This document shows positions 35,225-43,854 of a stretch of 64,000 nucleotides of DNA, in pieces. The DNA comes from Ancylomarina longa. GTDB taxonomy: Bacteria > Bacteroidota > Bacteroidia > Bacteroidales > Marinifilaceae. Every line of letters starts with the position of its first letter. Positions within the stretch are counted from its first letter, which is position 1. A program made the position numbers and the translations under genes. The stretch lies in contig NZ_RJJX01000005.1 in the NCBI RefSeq assembly GCF_003996985.1, positions 62,001 to 126,000 on the forward strand, in the 5' to 3' direction. The notes below the pieces were generated by a model. That model searched no databases. It saw nothing but the letters and a program-made list of their open reading frames with translations, and was not told where the DNA came from.

Positions 35225-36300
35225 AGTTGACCTCCTATATTCGAATTAGTTTTCTTACTTAGCATTTTCACCTTCTGGCCTTCTCTCAGGGTATGAACAC
35301 CAGCAGAAACAATTATGTCCCCATTTGAAACACCTCTTTCAATAGAAACCATACCTTCAGAATCGAAACCATTCAACTTCACCTCTTTAAGCTCAACACA
35401 ACTCTTTGTTCGATTAAATTTCCACACATATGATTTTCCCTTTTTACTAAAAACTGATTCTGATGGAACCTTTTGTATTCCATTTTCTTCTGTTTTTAGA
35501 TAAGTACTAACACTAGCCACCATACCTGGAACGATATGAACATTTTTAGTATCAATAGCTAATCTCATTTTATAGAAATTATCTCCATTGGGTTTTTTCT
35601 CAATATCGATTAGATCTAAATCAAATATTTTATTTGGAAAATGTTCAAAATTACACTGAAGTTTTGTGAACAACTTATATTGTAAAAAACCATTCTCACT
35701 AAGAGCTACTACCAATTCCAAATGATTTAAATCAAGTAACGATATGATTGGTTGACCTGCACCAACCTTTTCAAAGTTCTCTACAAACATAGATTGCACG
35801 TAACCTGAAAAAGGAGCATAAATTCTTGTGTCTCTTAATGCATTTTCAGCAGCTTCCTTTTGAGCTTTAGCCAATTTATAAGCAGCTTGCATCTGATCAT
35901 GAACACTTTTCGAAGTACTTCGTTTCTCATATAAAGCTCCATACCTTTCAGCTTGCAATTTTGCATTCTCATAATTTGCATTTGCCGATTCAAATTGAAC
36001 TTGGTAATCACGCTCATCTAAAACAGCCACAACATCACCCTCTTTAACAAACTGCCCCTCATCTACATTTAGATTTACCAGAGGCCCTGGAATCTGAAAA
36101 GCCAACTTGACCTCTCTAGATTCTTTTACCAATCCCGTAAATACCTTTTTTGAAAAACTAGACGACTTAGCATCCACCTTAAACACCTTAACAGGCTGAA
36201 CGATTTCACGTTTAACAGCACTCTCTTCTTTGCAAGCAAGCATGCCTACCGAAAGCAACAGCGCAAACATTATCATTCTTGAAATTTTCATTTGTCTCAT
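35221..36300 (-). CDS. Efflux RND periplasmic adaptor (membrane fusion protein)
   Basis: 359 residues. A lipoprotein-type signal (MIMFALLLSVGMLACKEE, lipobox LLAC-like with Cys about 23) anchors it to the membrane. A biotinyl-lipoyl-like half (LVNLNVDEGQFVKEGDVVAV), a coiled-coil hairpin (QFESANANYENAKLQAERYG through AQKEAAENALRDT), then the second lipoyl half (IYAPFSGYVQSMFVENFEKV) and beta-barrel follow in order. It bridges the RND pump and TolC. It overlaps the pump gene by 4 bp. Confidence 0.94.
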   Translation of the reverse strand: MRQMKISRMIMFALLLSVGMLACKEESAVKREIVQPVKVFKVDAKSSSFSKKVFTGLVKESREVKLAFQIPGPLVNLNVDEGQFVKEGDVVAVLDERDYQVQFESANANYENAKLQAERYGALYEKRSTSKSVHDQMQAAYKLAKAQKEAAENALRDTRIYAPFSGYVQSMFVENFEKVGAGQPIISLLDLNHLELVVALSENGFLQYKLFTKLQCNFEHFPNKIFDLDLIDIEKKPNGDNFYKMRLAIDTKNVHIVPGMVASVSTYLKTEENGIQKVPSESVFSKKGKSYVWKFNRTKSCVELKEVKLNGFDSEGMVSIERGVSNGDIIVSAGVHTLREGQKVKMLSKKTNSNIGGQL

Positions 36301-36497
36301 TTTAACAATCGTTCTGAACTGTAACTGTCTGTTTAGTTCATTTGTTTATAAAAAATAATAGAGCAATAATTACCCTATTGTATCTAACACTATCAATAAT
36401 CCCCTCATTAAACCCACGTGGTATTAAGAGTTCATTTTGTAATGCAAAAAAAGATGAAGCACGACTGCCTCAACTTTAATATCATAAGAAAATCGCC

Positions 36498-37085
36498 TTA
36501 AAGTGGAATCCCCATCCCAATAAAAGTACAGCGAAAAGCAGACTGCAATCTCTTAATTATCTCTTCATCAGAATAATCACTAATTATATAATGGTCATTC
36601 AAGACATGAAGCACCTCTATGCAATATTCAACATTTACATCCTCACGAACCAGCTTACGTTCTTGCCAAATTTTATAGCATGAGATCACTTTTTGCATTT
36701 CTACATCAAAATATTCGTTAACAGATTTCTCTATCAAAGGATATTCTTTAAATATTTGTAGCAAAAGGATCTTTTGCCCCTGAATTGCATAGTTAAAATA
36801 GTTATTCAAAAACTCTCGACTTGCCTCAATAGGATCATTTTCAGGTTTAAACGGATACAAAGTCTTAATAATATTGACATTAAAAATCTCAATAGAAATT
36901 TCCCTGACCAAATCCTCCTTAGTTCCAATTATCTTATACAATGTTGCCTTTGCCAAACCACAACCATCAGCTAACTCAACCATGTTCAAACCTCTTAGAC
37001 CAAACTTAAGGATCATATCCATCGCCACCTGATTCACTCTCTCTTTAATCTCAACCTTGTCTATTTTTGCCACAATTGAACTCAA
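36498..37085 (-). CDS. TetR/AcrR-family transcription regulator of the efflux operon
   Basis: 195 residues. The N-terminal HTH spans about 10-58: RVNQVAMDMILKFGLRGLNM, then ADGCGLAKATLYKIIGTKED, the classic TetR pattern. The C-terminal ligand-binding part is helical and variable. The gene lies 197 bp upstream of the adaptor gene in the same direction, so it probably represses the pump and itself. A -7 box is visible 16 bp upstream (37101-37108). Confidence 0.92.
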   Translation of the reverse strand: MSSIVAKIDKVEIKERVNQVAMDMILKFGLRGLNMVELADGCGLAKATLYKIIGTKEDLVREISIEIFNVNIIKTLYPFKPENDPIEASREFLNNYFNYAIQGQKILLLQIFKEYPLIEKSVNEYFDVEMQKVISCYKIWQERKLVREDVNVEYCIEVLHVLNDHYIISDYSDEEIIKRLQSAFRCTFIGMGIPL

Positions 37086-37100
37086 TTAGTTTTTCGAGTA

Positions 37101-37108
37101 CAAATGTA
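37101..37108 (-). promoter_or_regulatory. Promoter -7 box for the TetR gene
   Basis: On the minus strand TACATTTG, a match to the Bacteroidota TAnnTTTG -7 element, lies 16 bp before the tetR-type start. It overlaps an imperfect palindrome (TGTAGTTAAAACTATACA, 37105-37122) that could be the repressor's operator. Confidence 0.5.
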
Positions 37109-37353
37109 GTTAAAACTATACATTAATTACATTGATTAATAAATTTTAACAAATAAATATTCAGGCTCTAAGTGCGACAACTAAACAAAATATCTAATTG
37201 ATTATAGCTATATTCCTAAACCACACATACTTACCAAAAAGTAAAAGCTGCAACCTTTCGACCACAGCTTATCCTACATTATCTCTTTCAAAGTCAAACA
37301 GAAGTCAGCAATACTTCTACCCGCCTATTCAAGACTCTATTTTTTGTTTTAAA

Positions 37354-37602
37354 TTACATTTTAAAAAACTTAATAATCTTGTTGGTATATTCGCTCAATA
37401 ATAGGGTGAGTGCATTTAAAGAGTCTTCGAGTTCGTTAAGATCCAAATTTTCAATTTGCAACGTATCTCTGAAAATAACCTTAGATCCATTTTCATCAAG
37501 CACAAGGGCTCCATGTACAATATCTCTGTTCTTAATCAGTAAACTCTTAAAAACATCCATATTATCATTTTTCAATTCGAACAGAAACAGGGATAAGCGC
37601 AA
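37354..37602 (-). pseudogene. 5'-truncated gene for a YbjN/CesT-like protein
   Basis: The last about 70 residues (NMDVFKSLLIKNRDIVHGAL, LDENGSKVIFRDTLQIENLD) look like the C-terminal two thirds of the YbjN/CesT chaperone-fold family, normally about 120-130 residues. The upstream end runs into an IS30 fragment near 37580, so the true start is gone; the nominal ATG at 37602 lies in the IS. Family assignment is tentative. Confidence 0.45.
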
Positions 37603-37884
37603 TGAGGAATACAGACATGACTTGGCTCATCGAAAATATTTAAGTCGCCTCACTAGTAAGGCTAAGCGACAAAGGTTTATTACTAGTGTAAAGGAACGGG
37701 TAGAGTTTATGCTAAGAGAAGATTTTAGACCTGAACAAATTGTAGGTCGTTTAAAAGCAAAGGGAAAACCAACTGTTTCTCATGAACGTATATATCAGCA
37801 TATTTGGTCAGACTTAAAGACAGGTGGTAGCCTCTACACGCATCTTAGAAGAAATAAGAAGCGATACCGGAAACGGGGTGGATC
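37580..37884 (+). pseudogene. Internal fragment of an IS30-family transposase
   Basis: Plus-strand frame reads NRDKRNEEYRHDLAHRKYLS, then VEFMLREDFRPEQIVGRLK, HERIYQHIWSDLKTGGSLY and HLRRNKKRYRKRGGS, all characteristic of IS30 transposases. Both ends are lost: the left end abuts the YbjN-like fragment, the right end is cut at 37885 by the end of a group II intron, and the rest of the transposase is not found on the other side. Confidence 0.8.
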
Positions 37885-38530
37885 GTCGAGTAGGCAAAGG
37901 GAGTCTCACCCTAAGCCTCTCACAGAACCGTACGTGATAGTCTCCCATCATACGGCTCCTCTAATTTTATCTACAAGTAAATGCTCATCCTCTTTCAAGT
38001 TGGCAAATTGTAGAATAAATTAGCTGACCCCTTTGCTCCATTCCCATTACAGGAACTTCATCACTACTACGGATCAGTCCGCCCCTACACAACACTTCGA
38101 TATTCTGCCTCTAGGTTGATCCTATTGTGCATTTCTCTTTACATTGTTATGCAGATTCCCGAGTTCCGTATTTGAGCCTAAATAAAGGTCATGCCACCTG
38201 AATGACGCCTGCCGCATAGCCAATAAACAGGTTACCGCTATACCTATCACTGTATTCATACCTCTACAGCTTTTGACAGAAGGTTGCACTTTCTCGACAC
38301 CTCTTCAGTGGTTCACTTTCGTTCATCTCCTTTATTCATACCTGACTAATTCTTGACTAGCCGTTTCCTAAACGCTCAGCACCATGACTCTTTACCACAG
38401 CACCTTTAGGTGGTTTGCAAGCCTCGCCTGTACAACGCTTGCGGTGGCTCATCCGACTAAGACGGATTCCACCATCTCAATTACAGCATGCAGTGAACAT
38501 AAAATTGCCGTTCACTGCTTCTCGGCACAC
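37885..38530 (-). mobile_element. Group II intron lacking its reverse-transcriptase gene
   Basis: 646 bp on the minus strand, beginning GTGTGCCGAG at 38530 and ending ...CTACTCGAC at 37885. Domain V is visible on the minus strand near 37920-37955 (GAGCCGTATGATGGGAGACT with ACGTACGGTTC), followed by domain VI. The 5' ribozyme portion aligns along its length with that of the intron at 46164-48061 but is clearly diverged. Where the other copy has a 1.25-kb maturase gene, this one has only about 70 bp. It would need a maturase supplied in trans. The 3' flank is IS30, the 5' flank an attC-like stem. Confidence 0.75.
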
Positions 38531-38648
38531 ATATAAGTAGTGGCGATTAAAGAGCAATGATTTTCTGTCGAAAACAAATTTACAAAAAAAAAGTACATAC
38601 TTTGGGCTTTGTACTTTCTTAGCCATTACTCACACACGGCGTTATTGC
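38531..38648. repeat. Partial attC-like palindrome flanking the ORF-less intron
   Basis: GCCATTACTCACAC (38622-38635) pairs with the segment that ends exactly at the intron boundary (minus strand GCCACTACTTATAT, 38544-38531), with transition mismatches. An inner hairpin AAGTAC/GTACTT lies at 38591-38616. Outside the stem is ACGGCGTTATTGC, a core-site-like GTTA end. The partner core expected on the other side of the intron is missing and replaced by IS30 DNA. Confidence 0.5.
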
Positions 38649-38767
38649 TTATTATTCAATTCATTATGACTAACCTATTGAATGAATTTATTATTATTTA
38701 TACTAGTCTACTTTAAGATAAAGTCATTCCATTTTATGATAGATTTGCTAACATTTTGATTTAATTT

Positions 38768-39619
38768 TTATGCCCAAATAGATTTGTTTTCATTTACAAA
38801 CTGCATAAATTTTATAGCCTTTTTCCCTGTTACTTGTTCTACTGTGTTAGTAGTTTCCACAGCGTGACCTTGTTTTATACTTTCGTTTAGACTTATCATT
38901 AAATCAATAATAAAAGGAGGAAAGTTGATATCCTTCATTGCTTCAATAGCCGCTTCATTAGGTACTGCAACATATTTTGAATCTTTACCAAGAATTCGAT
39001 TCATTTGATTAACCGCCTCTTCATAGTTAAAACTTTCTGAACCAGTAATGGTTAGTGTTTGATTTAAATACTTTTCAGGACTTAATAATGCTTCCACATT
39101 TACTGCTGCAATATCTCTTATATCTGTCCATCCAATTTTCTCATCTCCTGCAGGTTGGTAAATAGTTCCGTTTTTATAATCCTCTCCAAAAAAATTGATG
39201 AAATTTTGCATAAAGAAATTTGGTGCCGTAATGGTGTAGTTAATACCACTTTCTTTTAAAAATTTGTCAGTGGTTCCCAAGAGTTTTTCAATTAATAAAT
39301 CTGAATTTATATCTGCTAAAGAACCACTTGAACGAACAATATGTTTTACTTGTGCTTTCTTTGCGGAATAAATTATATTCTCGCCCCATTTTACCATATC
39401 AGGATGATTCGGTAAGACCATAAACACGGTTGAAACTCCCTGCATTGCTTTTTCTAAACTCTCGGCATCAGCAAAATTTGCATTTACAGTTTCAACTCCA
39501 TCAATTGATTCTCCATTTGTAGTACCTGCAATAAAATTTGCATTTTTTTGTTTTAATAATTCGATAATATTTTTTCCAATATTACCAGTTGCTCCTGTTA
39601 CTAAAATTTTATTATTCAT
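38768..39619 (-). CDS. NmrA-like NAD(P)-binding quinone reductase-type protein, copy 1
   Basis: 283-residue Rossmann-fold protein of the NmrA/QorB group of atypical short-chain dehydrogenases. GATGNIGKNIIELL near the N-terminus is the dinucleotide-binding GxxGxxG; the DIRDIAAVNVEALL block and a TITAPNFFMQNF segment match QorB/YtfG-type NAD(P)H:quinone oxidoreductases. It is divergent from an HxlR regulator with overlapping promoters, which suggests stress- or quinone-responsive control. The protein at 40993-41844 is a paralogue of exactly the same length. Confidence 0.85.
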   Translation of the reverse strand: MNNKILVTGATGNIGKNIIELLKQKNANFIAGTTNGESIDGVETVNANFADAESLEKAMQGVSTVFMVLPNHPDMVKWGENIIYSAKKAQVKHIVRSSGSLADINSDLLIEKLLGTTDKFLKESGINYTITAPNFFMQNFINFFGEDYKNGTIYQPAGDEKIGWTDIRDIAAVNVEALLSPEKYLNQTLTITGSESFNYEEAVNQMNRILGKDSKYVAVPNEAAIEAMKDINFPPFIIDLMISLNESIKQGHAVETTNTVEQVTGKKAIKFMQFVNENKSIWA

Positions 39620-39646
39620 TTTTTCCCTTTTTTAAATTAATACTTT

Positions 39647-39655
39647 GCAAAGATA
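39647..39655 (-). promoter_or_regulatory. Promoter -7 box of the NmrA-like gene
   Basis: Minus-strand TATCTTTGC matches TAnnTTTG, 28 bp before the start codon and 12 bp from the divergent -7 box of the HxlR gene. Confidence 0.5.
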
Positions 39656-39667
39656 AAAGCGAAGTGC

Positions 39668-39708
39668 TATATTTGCAAGTAGTTACATAAATGTTGTATA
39701 GTTACATA
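39668..39708 (+). promoter_or_regulatory. HxlR promoter with duplicated AGTTACATA operator candidate
   Basis: TATATTTGC (39668-39676) matches the Bacteroidota -7 element on the plus strand. Immediately after it AGTTACATA occurs twice (39681-39689, 39700-39708), 19 bp apart, about two helical turns, as expected for a dimeric winged-helix repressor that controls both divergent genes. Confidence 0.45.
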
Positions 39709-39742
39709 TTTACACCTATTGTAGATAATCAAACACTTATAA

Positions 39743-40120
39743 ATGAAAAAAGTTAAAGAAAAAACTGATCGATATGAATTAATGAGTGCTCGCTATGAAA
39801 AATATGGCATATGTCCAGTTAATGCGACACTTAATTTAATAGGCGGTAAATGGAAAACTCGAATTTTGTATCTTATAAGTTCAGACGTAAATAGATTTGG
39901 TCAAATCCTTAAATTAAACCCAGAATGCAGCAAAAGAATATTAACTGTTAATTTGAGAGAATTAGAAGCAGATGGGGTTATAAATAGAAAAGTTTATCCT
40001 GTCGTTCCTCCAAAAGTTATTTATAGTCTTACTGAACTTGGAGAAACACTTCATCCATTATTTAACTCAATGAGTGAGTGGGGAATGAAACATATTTTAG
40101 AACCTCAGTTTGAAAAATAA
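39743..40120 (+). CDS. HxlR-family winged-helix transcription regulator
   Basis: 125 residues. After a charged N-terminus, CPVNATLNLIGGKWKTRILY carries the conserved HxlR Cys and GGKW signature; the HTH and wing follow (FGQILKLNPECSKRILTVNL, LEADGVINRKVYPVVPPKV). HxlR/YodB-type regulators often sense quinones or electrophiles through the Cys and control adjacent reductases, which fits the divergent NmrA-like gene. Start is the ATG at 39743. Confidence 0.93.
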   Translation: MKKVKEKTDRYELMSARYEKYGICPVNATLNLIGGKWKTRILYLISSDVNRFGQILKLNPECSKRILTVNLRELEADGVINRKVYPVVPPKVIYSLTELGETLHPLFNSMSEWGMKHILEPQFEK

Positions 40121-40155
40121 TAAAAGTTTTGATTTTTTGGTTCAATTTTAATAAA

Positions 40156-40285
40156 CCATAACGCTCAACATAAGAACAGAAGCCGGCTGCGAGCTTCATT
40201 CCTGTCAAGTTGCACGAAAATTGAAGCGGGCTACAACCCTTGATTTTACGAACGAACCAGCTATTATTTTTATACTTTGTTGACG
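40156..40285. repeat. attC-like palindromic site between HxlR and DUF2798 genes
   Basis: About 130 bp. Outer core-like boxes are CCATAAC (40156-40162) and GTTGACG (40279-40285). Arms 40170-40191 and 40252-40273 pair over most positions with several G-U-type mismatches. The interior TAAAATCAAG...TAGCCCG.TTCA (minus strand) is shared with the site at 42867-43000, showing both belong to one repeat family. Confidence 0.5.
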
Positions 40286-40318
40286 TGTCGTTTTTCTATT
40301 CCAAATTATTTTGATATA

Positions 40319-40543
40319 TCAATTTCCTACTATCTTATCTGTTAGTTTTTTTGCTATTGATACCAAGACAAGAGAAGTTGGAAATGCAATTGAAAAAGCC
40401 ATTCCAAATGATTTAGCCCAACGTAATAAAAATTCATTTTCCACACCCGTTAGTATCGTAACGACTATTAAAGATATAAATAGTCCTAAGCTTAATGACA
40501 TTATTAATGTAAATATGATTGTCTCGTATTTTTTTAGTTTCAT
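40319..40543 (-). CDS. DUF2798-family small membrane protein
   Basis: 74 residues with two membrane helices (IIFTLIMSLSLGLFISLIVV and FSIAFPTSLVLVSIAKKL). The MSLSLGLF and AFPTSLVL positions match DUF2798. Its ATG overlaps the stop of the upstream 127-residue gene (TAATG), so the two are translationally coupled. Function unknown. Confidence 0.75.
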   Translation of the reverse strand: MKLKKYETIIFTLIMSLSLGLFISLIVVTILTGVENEFLLRWAKSFGMAFSIAFPTSLVLVSIAKKLTDKIVGN

Positions 40544-40926
40544 TATACCTTCAATTTTTTTTTACCGTTTTCAAAGAATTTAAAGGTAGTTCGCCATACT
40601 AATGTAGAAGTGTCAAAAAATTTAATCTCGCCATCTACATCATAGGCTCTACCTGTCCAGTTATCCCAGCCACTGTCCCATTGAGTTGTCAAAGTATCAT
40701 TGTCCATATCAATAATATTTTTACCAAAATGATGTGAACCAAGGTCGTTTACACCTTCCATATTACCTTTATTATCAATATAAGTAACAAATATTCGTCC
40801 TATGAAATATTCACCTCTAACGGTTTTATTAAAAATCCTTTCTTTTAATTCATTTGCTGATAACTGACTGTATCCCTGCTCTTTTATCATTGGCTCTATC
40901 AAACCAAAATCTATCATTTTTTTCAT
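40543..40926 (-). CDS. Hypothetical protein coupled to the DUF2798 gene
   Basis: 127 residues, soluble, with aromatic-rich segments (LTTQWDSGWDNWTGRAYDV, then STLVWRTTFKFF). The GSHHFGKNIID and ELKERIFNKTVRGEY stretches look conserved, but I cannot name a family. The beta-strand pattern suggests a small barrel such as a lipocalin-type fold. It is the first of a two-gene unit. Confidence 0.55.
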   Translation of the reverse strand: MKKMIDFGLIEPMIKEQGYSQLSANELKERIFNKTVRGEYFIGRIFVTYIDNKGNMEGVNDLGSHHFGKNIIDMDNDTLTTQWDSGWDNWTGRAYDVDGEIKFFDTSTLVWRTTFKFFENGKKKLKV

Positions 40927-40992
40927 TCTTGATTTTTACAATTTAAATTGTGAATTAATTAATCCACAATCTAAATTATTCTTTATTTTCGA

Positions 40993-41844
40993 TTACAACC
41001 AAACGTTTTTATTGTATTCAACAAATTGATTAAATGTGATGGCTTTTCTACCTAAAACATCCTCAACAATATTTGTAGTTTCTACAAGATGACCTTCTTT
41101 AATGCTATTATTCAAACTTATCAATAAATCAATAACAAACTGAGGAAAATGCATGTCTGCCATTGCTTTCGCAGCAGCTTCGTTAGGAATTGCAACATAT
41201 TGTGTTTCTTTTCCAAGAATACTGTTCATTTTATTTATTGCATCTGCATAATTAAAACTTTCATTGCCAGTTATTTTAAGTGTTTGGTTTAAGTATTTAT
41301 CAGGGTTTAGTAATGCTTCAATATTAACAGCTGCTATATCTCTAGTATCTACCCAATTAATTTTTGCATCATCTGCCGCTTGATAAATTACTCCAGCTTT
41401 GTAATCGTTTACCATTTGAGTGCTAAAGTTTTGCATAAATGATGATGGAGCCGTGATAGTGTAGTTAATACCACTTTCTTTTAGGAATTCATCTGTTGAA
41501 CCAAGTAGTTTTTCAATCAACAAATCGGAATTTGCATTTGCAAACATTCCACTCGAACGAACAATATGGTTAATGCCACTTTCCTTTGCCAACTTGATAA
41601 CATTTTCACCCCAATTAGCTGCTTCCGGATGACTTGGCAATAACAAGAAAAGTGTTGTTATACCTTGAAATGCATTTTTAAGACTTTCGTTATCTGCAAA
41701 ATTAAACTTTACAGTTTCAATTCCATTTATAGCCTTTCCGTTTGATGTGCCAGCAACAAAATTAGCATTTTTAGCTTTTAATTGTTTTACAATTTCCGAA
41801 CCAATATTACCTGTTGCCCCTGTTATTAATATTTTATTTTCCAT
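40993..41844 (-). CDS. NmrA-like NAD(P)-binding quinone reductase-type protein, copy 2
   Basis: 283 residues, same length and domain layout as the protein at 38768-39619: GATGNIGSEIVKQL for nucleotide binding, TRDIAAVNIEALLNPDKYLN, and FNQFVEYNKNVW at the end. More than half of the positions look identical by eye. It lies downstream of an AraC-type regulator on the same strand (87 bp gap), whereas copy 1 is paired with HxlR, so the paralogues have different control. Confidence 0.85.
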   Translation of the reverse strand: MENKILITGATGNIGSEIVKQLKAKNANFVAGTSNGKAINGIETVKFNFADNESLKNAFQGITTLFLLLPSHPEAANWGENVIKLAKESGINHIVRSSGMFANANSDLLIEKLLGSTDEFLKESGINYTITAPSSFMQNFSTQMVNDYKAGVIYQAADDAKINWVDTRDIAAVNIEALLNPDKYLNQTLKITGNESFNYADAINKMNSILGKETQYVAIPNEAAAKAMADMHFPQFVIDLLISLNNSIKEGHLVETTNIVEDVLGRKAITFNQFVEYNKNVWL

Positions 41845-41931
41845 TTTACTAAGTTTTTAATTGTTTGTTAAAATCGACAATACAAAAGTAAAACTCAGTT
41901 ATGGTTCAGAACGGAAACAAATCAAGGGAAC

Positions 41932-42837
41932 TTAGATACTTTTTACTGATTTTCGGAAATCGGATGGAGAAAGATTAGTTTTCTTTTTAAAAAGACGAGA
42001 AAAATAATTTGGATATTCAAAGCCAAGAATATAAGAAATTTCAGATACTGTTTGGCTTGATGTTATAAGTAGAATCTTTGCTTCTTCAATTATATAATCG
42101 TGAATAATATTTAATGCTGATTTACCCGAATGATGCCTAATAGTATCGCTTAAATAGTTAGGTGTAATATTTAATTTATCGGCAAAATATATTACGGATG
42201 GCTGCTCATTATTTGAAAAATTGCTTGTGTTTTTATAATAGGATTTTAATAGTTTAAAAAAATCGCTTGCAAGTTGATTGCACATTGTTTTACGTGTAGA
42301 AAACTGGCGTGCATAAAACCTTCCGGTTGTAACTAATAATGTGTTAATATATGACAATACAATTGGAATCGAAAAATCGTCTTCCATATTATTCATTTCG
42401 TTACAGGCTTGCTCCATTAACAAACTTACCATGTTTTGTTCATCTTCTGTAAGCAATAATGATTCGTTTACATCATAAGAGAAAAAAGAAAAAGTATTGA
42501 TATTCTTTTCTGATGCATATTTTTTATAAACATCAGGGTGAATTAATATCTGATAGCCTTCCCAAGGTTTGGTAGAAGTGCAAGAGTATTTTTGTTCAGG
42601 CTCTACAAAATACAAAACCCCATTTTTGTCATTAAATTTTGTATTACCATATTCTAAATAACCATTAAAATTCTTCACAAATGAAATTTTATAGAAATCA
42701 AATACAGTAGGTTCAATTTTATTAGGATTTGTTTTAATTATATCCGAATACCTTCGAATATCAACTAATGAATGCTTTGATTCAATATGATAATATTCGT
42801 TTACATCTTTTATGTTTTCAAAATATTTCATTGTCAA
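41932..42837 (-). CDS. AraC-family transcription regulator
   Basis: 301 residues. An N-terminal cupin-like sensing region (GYQILIHPDVYKKYA...) and a C-terminal double HTH with LNITPNYLSDTIRHHSGKSA and VSEISYILGFEYPNYFSRLF, then KKKTNLSPSDFRK, define an AraC protein of the type found beside reductase genes. It reads into the NmrA-like gene copy 2 and probably controls it. A close relative is encoded at 45258-46133. Confidence 0.92.
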   Translation of the reverse strand: MTMKYFENIKDVNEYYHIESKHSLVDIRRYSDIIKTNPNKIEPTVFDFYKISFVKNFNGYLEYGNTKFNDKNGVLYFVEPEQKYSCTSTKPWEGYQILIHPDVYKKYASEKNINTFSFFSYDVNESLLLTEDEQNMVSLLMEQACNEMNNMEDDFSIPIVLSYINTLLVTTGRFYARQFSTRKTMCNQLASDFFKLLKSYYKNTSNFSNNEQPSVIYFADKLNITPNYLSDTIRHHSGKSALNIIHDYIIEEAKILLITSSQTVSEISYILGFEYPNYFSRLFKKKTNLSPSDFRKSVKSI

Positions 42838-42866
42838 TATTTTTTTTCGCTATCGTTTTTTCTAAT

Positions 42867-43000
42867 GCACGCCAAAGTTTGGTATATGAAAAGTAAGCGA
42901 TTTCGAAGCACAAATCTTTCAATTTGCAAGAAAGGTGAAACGGGCTATAAATCTTGATTTTACTACTATTCGCTTATTTTTTATATACATTGTTATGTGC
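42867..43000. repeat. attC-like palindromic site between AraC and FISUMP genes
   Basis: Arms TATATGAAAAGTAAGCGATT (42883-42902) and ATTCGCTTATTTTTTATATA (42968-42987) pair at 17 of 20 positions. Outer boxes GCACGCC (42867) and GTTATGTGC (42992-43000) give the core-site look. The interior carries the AAATCAAG..TATAGCCCG.TTCA block (minus strand) shared with 40156-40285. It follows the stop of the FISUMP gene and precedes the AraC gene, as a cassette site would. Confidence 0.55.
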
Positions 43001-43064
43001 TGACATTAATTACTATTGTAGTTTCGCTTCTAATACTTCTATAAAATATAAAAGAAATATTGTA

Positions 43065-43829
43065 TCAGTCTTTTACACACCTAATTGAAAATCCAAACTC
43101 TTTATTAAGAGAACCTCTGAACACTTTGCTAGAGCCTAAGTGCAATGGAAGCCAAACAAGACTTCTATTCCATGCTTCTGACGAACGGTTTTCAGTTGCA
43201 GTCCAGTAGTCAGCATATCTGCCACCGCCCCAAAAAGGTAAGATTAAATCACGCCTTGTTCTTGCACCACTTGGCACGGCAGAGAAGCCTGAAATATTTA
43301 TTTCTTTTCTTTTCTTATTATTCCAGAAATAAGCCCTTTCGAATTTCTTTAAATTTGTGCTTTCGTTAACAGTTTTGCGCCAGCCTGTGCTATTAGCTTC
43401 AGTATTGCTCATTCCTAATGCTTTTTCAAGCGTTTTCCATTCTTCATCAGTTGCAATATGCCAGCCTTCTGGGCATAATCCTGAGGGATTAACTATTGCT
43501 TCCCATTGATATAATCTACCGTATTTTTCGATATTTTTTTCGTCATTATCATAAATTGAAACACCTTTAATAGTTGTGCCATCAATATAGTGAGTTGACC
43601 TTAGGTTTTCAGTCATCCAGACTTGATTACCAATTTTGACAGTATGGTATTTATTACCATCATAGTCTTTGACAATCTCGTTTTGAGTATTATTAATATT
43701 CAATCTATTATTTGTTTTATCATAGCCAAAATCACTAAAAAAAGTAACATATACAAATAATATTAAAGTTATTGCCATTATTATGAATAAGACCATTTTC
43801 ATACTTTTATTTATTAAAATTAGATGCAC
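43065..43829 (-). CDS. FISUMP-domain (Fibrobacter paralogous domain) exported protein
   Basis: 254 residues. The N-terminal hydrophobic segment (MVLFIIMAITLILFVYVTFF) is a signal anchor. The FISUMP domain follows: VKIGNQVWMTENL, YGRLYQWEAIVN, GLCPEGWHIATDEEWKTLE, FSAVPSGARTR, YADYWTATEN and FGFSIRCVKD in the usual order. These surface or periplasmic proteins are common in Bacteroidota and Fibrobacteres; role unknown. It ends just before the attC-like site at 42867-43000. Confidence 0.88.
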   Translation of the reverse strand: MHLILINKSMKMVLFIIMAITLILFVYVTFFSDFGYDKTNNRLNINNTQNEIVKDYDGNKYHTVKIGNQVWMTENLRSTHYIDGTTIKGVSIYDNDEKNIEKYGRLYQWEAIVNPSGLCPEGWHIATDEEWKTLEKALGMSNTEANSTGWRKTVNESTNLKKFERAYFWNNKKRKEINISGFSAVPSGARTRRDLILPFWGGGRYADYWTATENRSSEAWNRSLVWLPLHLGSSKVFRGSLNKEFGFSIRCVKD

Positions 43830-43854
43830 TAGATAGACTTTACTATTTTACAAA

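Noticed and set aside
37379-38023. 214-residue plus-strand frame containing IS30 sequence
   Set aside because: Only residues about 67-168 are IS30-like; the start lies antisense to the YbjN-like gene and the end reads into the group II intron, so it is a chance fusion.
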